Of a stretch of 64,000 bases of DNA, positions 59,652 through 64,000 are shown piece after piece. The notes beneath the pieces were generated by a model. It was given only the letters and a program-made list of their open reading frames with translations. It made no database searches and was not told the origin of the DNA. A program made the translations under genes and the position numbers. The DNA comes from an uncultured Pseudomonadota bacterium (GTDB lineage Bacteria > Myxococcota_A > UBA9160 > PR03), in contig CAADGG010000086.1 of the NCBI GenBank assembly GCA_900696485.1, forward strand, positions 47,518-111,517. Reading direction: 5' to 3'. Each line of letters begins with the position of its first letter. The first letter of the stretch is position 1.

Positions 59652-60377
59652 CGGCGGCGAAGATCGTCGTCGCTTCGGGCGGAGACGTCAAATCGGCGCC
59701 GTGGCGCGACGGCCAACGAGAAACCCTGTGTCGATCTCGTGAGCGCCCCCGACACGTCTCGGTTTCACCGACTCGAAGCGAGCGGCGGCGAACTCGGCCC
59801 GAACGGAGCGCCGGCGGACCGGAGCGACGGGACGACCGCGAGCCCACCGGCATCGGCGGATCGCGGACGCCGCCACCCCGGAGCCGCCGGCCGTCTCGTT
59901 CGGCGGACCCGGACTGTCCCGCGGGGACTGATCGCCCCACCCCTCGAACACCGATCCGCCCGACAGGCCGGGACGGCTTGAAGGAGCGGCGGTGGATGAT
60001 CCAGCCGCCCAACTGGGGCCTGCTTCTCGATCGAGAGGCACGGGCGAAGCCCGAGCCGTGAGACCCCGACGGGTCTCCCGGACCGAGCCCGGCAACCGGA
60101 CGTCTTGATTGGAGATCCACCTCCCCTCCGAATCTTCGCGCGGCGCCGATGAGCGTTCCTTCGAGGAGCTCTGCCGCTTTTCTCGAGCCCGGAGACAACT
60201 GGACCGTAAGCCAGGTCGACTTTGAATGGACGAGCGAGGGAACCGACGAGTTTCTGGGACACGGGGACGAAAGCATCCCCGACACCGAGTCCCGATAGGT
60301 GTTTGGTGCAGGCTCGAACAGCCTGGAACCCGAGAACCGAAACGAAGTCAGAGATCACGAAGGGACGACGCGCTCGG
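59652..60377. other. Gene-poor region between the symporter and the cassette array
   Basis: 726 bp with no gene I trust. A structured stretch at 60256-60293 has nested stems GGGAC/GTCCC and GGGGA/TCCCC with the loop CGAAAGCA, followed by GATAGGTGTTTGG, which resembles the CTGATAGGTGTTGGG next to the attC at 60440. It may hold degenerate attC sites or a non-coding RNA. Minus-strand frames across it have no family features. Confidence 0.4.
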
Positions 60378-60446
60378 AGCGAACGCGGGGCGAGATAGGC
60401 AAGCGTCACGGGACGCCATTGCCTGTTGACAACCGGGGGCCTGATA
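60378..60446 (-). other. attC-like recombination site of the serine hydrolase cassette
   Basis: On the minus strand, 55 bp after the hydrolase stop, GCCCAAC (60446-60440) fits the R'' core RYYYAAC and is followed by ACCTATCAGGCC. A strong stem lies at 60397-60424: AGGCAA/TTGCCT around GCGTC/GACGC with an ACGG loop. GCCCAAC is the exact complement of GTTGGGC at 61958-61952, the expected start of the same cassette. The far (R') end is degenerate (near 60380, GTTCGC). Confidence 0.55.
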
Positions 60447-60500
60447 GGTGTTGGGCAGCCGGTCGCAGACGATGAAGTCCCACGTTCTCAAGCTGCCCTC

Positions 60501-61904
60501 CTATCGCCCCGTGACGGCGGCCGCGACCAGTTCGAGCGAGTGGGCGAGGCCCGCGACCGCGGTGTCGCCACCGGCCACGTGGCCGAGGCGCACCACCACC
60601 AGGTCGAGAGACGGCACGATCGTCACGCGCTGCTCGCCATCCCCGCCCATCCAATAAGCGTCGTCTGGCAACGGGGCGCGGCCTGTGCGGTTGAGCCAGA
60701 AGAGGCCTCCGTAGAGGGGCTGGCTCCAGGCCGGCGCGGGCGTCGAGACGAAGTCAACGAACCCCCCGGGCAGAAGCCTCTCGCCCTTCCAAACGCCGTC
60801 ATTGAGGTAGAGGAGCCCGAGCCGCGCCCAGCCTCGGGCGGTGCCATAGTCGTAGCCGGTGAGTATGAAGTTCCCATGCACGTCGGTCTCGAGCACTTGG
60901 CGGCGCACGCCTATGCGGTCGAAGAGCGCCCGTTGCGGCCAGGTGAGGTAGTCGTCGCCGCGCGCCTCGAGTATGCGGCGCACAACGGCACCAAGGACCA
61001 GAGGGTCGGAGTTCCGATAGCGTCCGACACGCCCCGGTGTGTGCTCGGCCGGCGCATCGATGGCGAAGCGGAAGACGTCCTCCATGCCGGTGTAGATACG
61101 AACATGGTCGGGTACGCCGCTCCACAAGAGGCTTGCGAGCGCGGGCCGTGCGGTGCCATCGTAACCCTCAAGTCCAGGAAACGAGAAGCGCAGACCGCTC
61201 GACATCCGCAGCAGGTGCGCCACTGTGATCTGCCCCCTCGGGTCACCGTGATGGTGCCACTCGGCCACGGGGGCGGGCTGGTCCAGGCGCAACTCGCCCT
61301 CCTGCACGAGCATTCCCACCAGGGTGGCTGTGACGCTCTTGCCCATGGACCAACTCTCGAGTTGTGTATCGCGATTTGTACCGAGAGCGTAACGCTCGGC
61401 CACCAGTCGGCCGCGATGTACCACGACGAAGGCAGCGGTGAGGTCGGCCGGATTCGCGAAGGCGGCCTCGACGGCGGACTCCAGGCGTTCCATGTCGATG
61501 TCCGTGGCTGGCACTTTCGGAAGTCGGTCGCCCATCGGCCAGTCCACAGTCTCGGGGGCCGGCAGGCTGCTCTCGACGCGAACCGGATCGAAGGCCAGGG
61601 AGTCACGGTCGTTGGGCAGTGCCACGCAGCCCTGATCGCCAGCGAAGACGGCGCGCCGTTCAATCAGGCCCGCGATCGACACGGAGACGCCGGACTCGGC
61701 GGTATCCAGGCGAACTCGGCTACCGGAGGGATCGAGTCGAAGGCTGTGGGCTCGCGCCTCGCCCAGGCTGCGCCCCGAAACGTAAACGGCCGAGCAAAGC
61801 ACTTTCGCGTTGCTGGCTGCGACCGCGGAAAGAAGCTGTGCGACGCGCAAGCCCACGGCCGCCAACAAGGCCAACATCGCGACAACAAGAATCCCCCAGC
61901 GCAT
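60501..61904 (-). CDS. Serine hydrolase of the beta-lactamase/6-aminohexanoate hydrolase type (cassette gene)
   Basis: 467 aa. A signal peptide or anchor at the start (RWGILVVAMLALLAAVGLRV), then LESWSMGKSVTATLVGMLVQ with the nucleophile in SMGKS (SxxK), AHLLRMSSGLRFSFPGLEGY, YRNSDPLVLGAVV (YxN) and a C-terminal WMGGDGEQRVTIVPSLDLVV (the usual HTG-type region is replaced by GGDGE). Likely periplasmic esterase, peptidase or amidase. ATG at 61904 has GGAAGGA upstream. It is flanked by GTTGGGC and GCCCAAC cores, so it is probably a mobile integron cassette. Confidence 0.83.
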   Translation of the reverse strand: MRWGILVVAMLALLAAVGLRVAQLLSAVAASNAKVLCSAVYVSGRSLGEARAHSLRLDPSGSRVRLDTAESGVSVSIAGLIERRAVFAGDQGCVALPNDRDSLAFDPVRVESSLPAPETVDWPMGDRLPKVPATDIDMERLESAVEAAFANPADLTAAFVVVHRGRLVAERYALGTNRDTQLESWSMGKSVTATLVGMLVQEGELRLDQPAPVAEWHHHGDPRGQITVAHLLRMSSGLRFSFPGLEGYDGTARPALASLLWSGVPDHVRIYTGMEDVFRFAIDAPAEHTPGRVGRYRNSDPLVLGAVVRRILEARGDDYLTWPQRALFDRIGVRRQVLETDVHGNFILTGYDYGTARGWARLGLLYLNDGVWKGERLLPGGFVDFVSTPAPAWSQPLYGGLFWLNRTGRAPLPDDAYWMGGDGEQRVTIVPSLDLVVVRLGHVAGGDTAVAGLAHSLELVAAAVTGR

Positions 61905-61951
61905 GCGCGTCCTTCCGACTGCGATCGTGTCGATCCCGAATCGTTCCGGCC

Positions 61952-62022
61952 GCCCAACGGACTGGGCGCTCACGTGCGTGGCACAGGCCGCCGACGGCGG
62001 CTGATACACCCAAGGTTGATGC
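61952..62022 (-). other. attC-like site upstream of the hydrolase cassette
   Basis: Minus strand: GTTGGGC (61958-61952) fits the R' core GTTRRRY. It is preceded by CCAGTCC and a central stem GGCCGCCG/CGGCGGC (61986-62001) and TATCAGCC, echoing the ATCAGGCC of the other sites. The R'' end near 62015-62022 (GCATCAAC) is imperfect. It directly borders the IS110 remnant. Confidence 0.5.
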
Positions 62023-62025
62023 CAG

Positions 62026-62171
62026 AAGGCTACCAGGCCTCGATTGGAACACGCTGTGCCACGTCAGCTGCAGCGCCTTGATCCTCATCGAGGCCCCCTC
62101 CTGCGGCTACTCCACCCGGAGTAGCCTGGACGCGTGAAGCAACAGTGCGCATCCGCGCAGGAGGGAGACCG
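62026..62171 (+). ncRNA. Candidate IS110 left end with bridge-RNA-like hairpins
   Basis: 146 bp upstream of the IS110 transposase ATG hold two clean stems: GGCCTCGAT (62036-62044) with ATCGAGGCC (62087-62095), and GGCTACTCC-ACCC-GGAGTAGCC (62105-62126). IS110-group elements carry a structured bridge RNA in the end upstream of the recombinase gene. Position and structure fit; specificity loops were not identified. Confidence 0.35.
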
Positions 62172-63014
62172 ATGCGATTCTACAACGGAACGCACCGCCA
62201 TTGGTGCGGAATCGATCTGCACGCGAAGACCATGTACGTCTGCATCCTCGACGCCGAAGGCCAGATCCTGGTCCACGAGAACCTTCGCAGCTCGCTGGAG
62301 GCGTTCCTTGCCATTGTCGAGCCCTACCGCGAGGGCCTCGTCGTCGCCGTCGAGTGCATCTTTACCTGGTACTGGCTGGCGGATCTGTGCGCCCGGGAGG
62401 GCATCGCCTTCGTTCTCGGCCACGCGCTGATGATGAAGGCCATCCATGGCGGCAAGGCCAAGAACGACCGCGTCGACTCGCTGAAGATTGCGACGCTCCT
62501 CCGCGGCGGGATGCTGCCGCAGGCGTACGCCTACCCGGCCGGCATGCGGGCGACCCGGGACCTGCTGCGCCGGCGCCTGCACCTCGTCCGCAAGCGCGGC
62601 CAGCTCCTCGCCCATATCCAGATGACGAGCCACCAGTACAACCTCGATCCTCTCGGCAAGCGCATCGCGTATCCGGCGAATCGGGAAGGCGTCGCCGAGC
62701 ACTTCCCGGACCCGGCGGTGCGCAAGAGCATCGCACTCGATCTGGCGCTGCTCGAACGCTACGACGAGCTGATCACGGACCTCGAGCTGGATCTCGTGCG
62801 CCGCGCCAAGCAGCATGACCCGCAGGCCTTCCAGCGCCTGCGATCGATCCCGGGCGTCGGCAAGGTGCTGGCGCTGACGATCCTCTACGAGATCCACGAC
62901 GTCCGCCGCTTCGATCGCGTGCAGGAGTTCGCCTCCTACGCACGGCTCGTGAAGTGCGCGAAGGAGTCCGGCGGGAAGAAGCTCGGGACCGGCTGTGGAC
63001 AACCGGCGGCCTGA
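62172..63014 (+). pseudogene. IS110-family transposase, truncated
   Basis: 280 codons; family members have about 320-400. The RuvC-like DEDD part is present: CGIDLHAKTMYVCILD (first Asp), VVAVECIFTWYWLADL (Glu) and KAKNDRVDSLKIATLLRG (Asp pair). The C-terminal Tnp20 domain starts at RLRSIPGVGKVLALTILYEI but stops after ARLVKCAKESGGKKLGT at 62990, then reads GCGQPAA from foreign attC sequence into a TGA. The catalytic serine region is lost, so it is inactive. GGAGGGAGA precedes the ATG. Confidence 0.88.
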
Positions 63015-63020
63015 TGGGTG

Positions 63021-63026
<6 letters not shown>
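62991..63026 (-). other. attC-like fragment after BrnA, cut by the IS110 junction
   Basis: Minus strand: GCATAAC (63026-63020) overlaps the TAA stop of brnA and is followed by ACCCATCAGGCCGCCGGTTG, nearly the same as at 60446-60421. GCATAAC is the exact complement of GTTATGC at 63526-63520, the start of the same cassette, as integron theory requires for one mobile unit. The site ends abruptly at 62991 where IS110 sequence begins. Confidence 0.6.
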
Positions 63027-63507
<481 letters not shown>

Positions 63508-63519
63508 TCACGTAGTGCG

Positions 63520-63656
63520 GCATAACGGACCTGTGCTTCAGCTGCGGGACCCGGCCTCCGAGTCCACCCCAAGGCAACTGAGTGCGACGCTCAGACGGTA
63601 CCTCGCCGGTGTAGAACGCCAGGCAGAGTCCGGTCGGCTGCAAGCACCGGTTCGGC
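63520..63656 (-). other. attC-like recombination site (complete, 137 bp)
   Basis: Minus strand: R'' GCCGAAC, then L'' TGCTTGCAGC; at the other end L' GCTGAAGCA and R' GTTATGC (63526-63520). The two ends pair with one extra unpaired base in L'' (TGCTTGCAGC against TGCTTCAGC), the hallmark of attC hairpins. It separates the hypothetical gene at 63665 from brnT. A 137-bp length is at the long end for attC. Confidence 0.7.
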
Positions 63657-63664
63657 AGCCGGGC

Positions 63665-63985
63665 CTAGACGACCAGCAAGCCTCGCCTGTCGTAGATGCT
63701 CTCGGGCTCAGCTCGCCAGACGCTCCAGAGTTCGGGGTGAGTGTTGGATCGGAGAATCTGCTTGCTGTAGAGACACGCGCGCTCGACTCGGACCTCAGAC
63801 ATCCGGAGGCCAGAAGAAACGGTGACGATCGTCGCGTGACTCCTGCCGGGATAGTCCGAGGTGTTCTCGAGGAGCCAGCGACGAACACACCTTTGATCGG
63901 CGTGACGGAGGGCCGACCTGCCGGCGAATCCGACGGCAGCCAAGGCAACAAAAGACAGGATGGCAACCAGGACTTGCTCAATCAT
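63665..63985 (-). CDS. Small hypothetical membrane-anchored protein (cassette gene)
   Basis: 106 aa. An N-terminal helix (VLVAILSFVALAAVGFAGRS) followed by a soluble part (RRWLLENTSDYPGRSHATIV, VSSGLRMSEVRVERACLYSK). No family recognised. The TAG stop is 8 bp before an attC core, as expected for an integron cassette. ATG at 63985; the cassette's start lies beyond the window. Another frame here (63538-63981) is less plausible. Confidence 0.55.
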   Translation of the reverse strand: MIEQVLVAILSFVALAAVGFAGRSALRHADQRCVRRWLLENTSDYPGRSHATIVTVSSGLRMSEVRVERACLYSKQILRSNTHPELWSVWRAEPESIYDRRGLLVV

Positions 63986-64000
63986 CCAGAGGTTCTTCCG

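Noticed and set aside
59765..60409. Minus-strand frame of 214 codons next to the symporter
   Set aside because: No motif or ribosome binding site, and it crosses the stem-loops of the attC-like site; more likely chance openness in structured non-coding DNA.
59990..60420. A group II intron fragment in the gene-poor stretch
   Set aside because: Stem-loops with GAAA-type loops caught my eye, but no domain V hairpin and no reverse transcriptase fragment could be found.
60440..60446. The GTTGGGC core read as the 3' end of a plus-strand cassette
   Set aside because: All genes in the array are on the minus strand, and GCCCAAC read on the minus strand pairs exactly with the core at 61952-61958, so the minus orientation explains more.

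Overview
The window is very GC-rich, densely packed DNA with short or overlapping gene junctions, from a Gram-negative bacterium. An RND efflux pump, a PEP-CTERM-like secreted protease, NnrS, ectoine genes and integron-type cassettes all point to a proteobacterial or myxococcal-type lineage. I cannot name a species. The dominant theme is CoA-thioester catabolism. Many of these genes closely match, from memory, the Mycobacterium tuberculosis KstR2-regulon genes that degrade the steroid C and D rings, so I infer a steroid (sterol or bile-acid type) degrader that also makes ectoine against osmotic stress.

Layout. 0-3.1 kb: start of a secreted protein (minus strand), a crotonase, a four-helix membrane protein, an FmdE-like protein and a membrane fatty acid hydroxylase. 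3.3-7.5 kb: a tightly overlapping operon of C39-like peptidase, RimK/RLAN ATP-grasp ligase, GCS2-type ligase and N-formylglutamate amidohydrolase, a little-studied amidoligase system. 7.5-9.4 kb: hemerythrin and NnrS (nitric oxide biology). 9.5-10.1 kb: a decayed ABC transporter. 10.2-14.1 kb: a secreted protein with a matrixin-like PEP-CTERM protease, a methyltransferase and a glycosyltransferase. 14.0-20.2 kb: VOC protein, M20 amidohydrolase, CBS protein, LLM oxidoreductase, DUF1214 protein and a SLOG-like orphan.

20.3-45.3 kb is the catabolic core. It has MFS/sulfotransferase with a divergent TetR; fadD3 with AI-2E and ICMT genes; divergent fadE30-ipdF-MaoC; an overlapping minus-strand operon fadE31-fadE33-fadA6-SDR-acyl-CoA dehydrogenase-SDR; a hybrid histidine kinase; a D-aminoacylase-like amidohydrolase; and ipdA-ipdB-ipdC-echA20. 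The same 17-bp palindrome (CGAKACG-N3-CGTMTCG) lies upstream of three of these transcription units, so they probably form one TetR regulon. 45.7-49.6 kb: DEAD-box helicase and ectABC. 49.6-52.5 kb: TetR, a DUF35 protein and an Ltp3-like thiolase behind a KstR-like box, then a SnoaL-like protein. 52.6-59.7 kb: TetR, RND pump and a Na+/solute symporter.

60.4-64 kb is an integron-like cassette array read on the minus strand: hypothetical protein, BrnT/BrnA toxin-antitoxin, and serine hydrolase. They are separated by attC-like sites whose core heptamers are exact complements at the two ends of two cassettes. A truncated IS110 interrupts the array. A dispersed palindromic repeat occurs three times (20.3, 29.5 and 52.0 kb), always just after a stop codon; at 20.3 kb it supplies the C-terminus of an MFS protein. 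I saw no tRNA, rRNA or CRISPR array.
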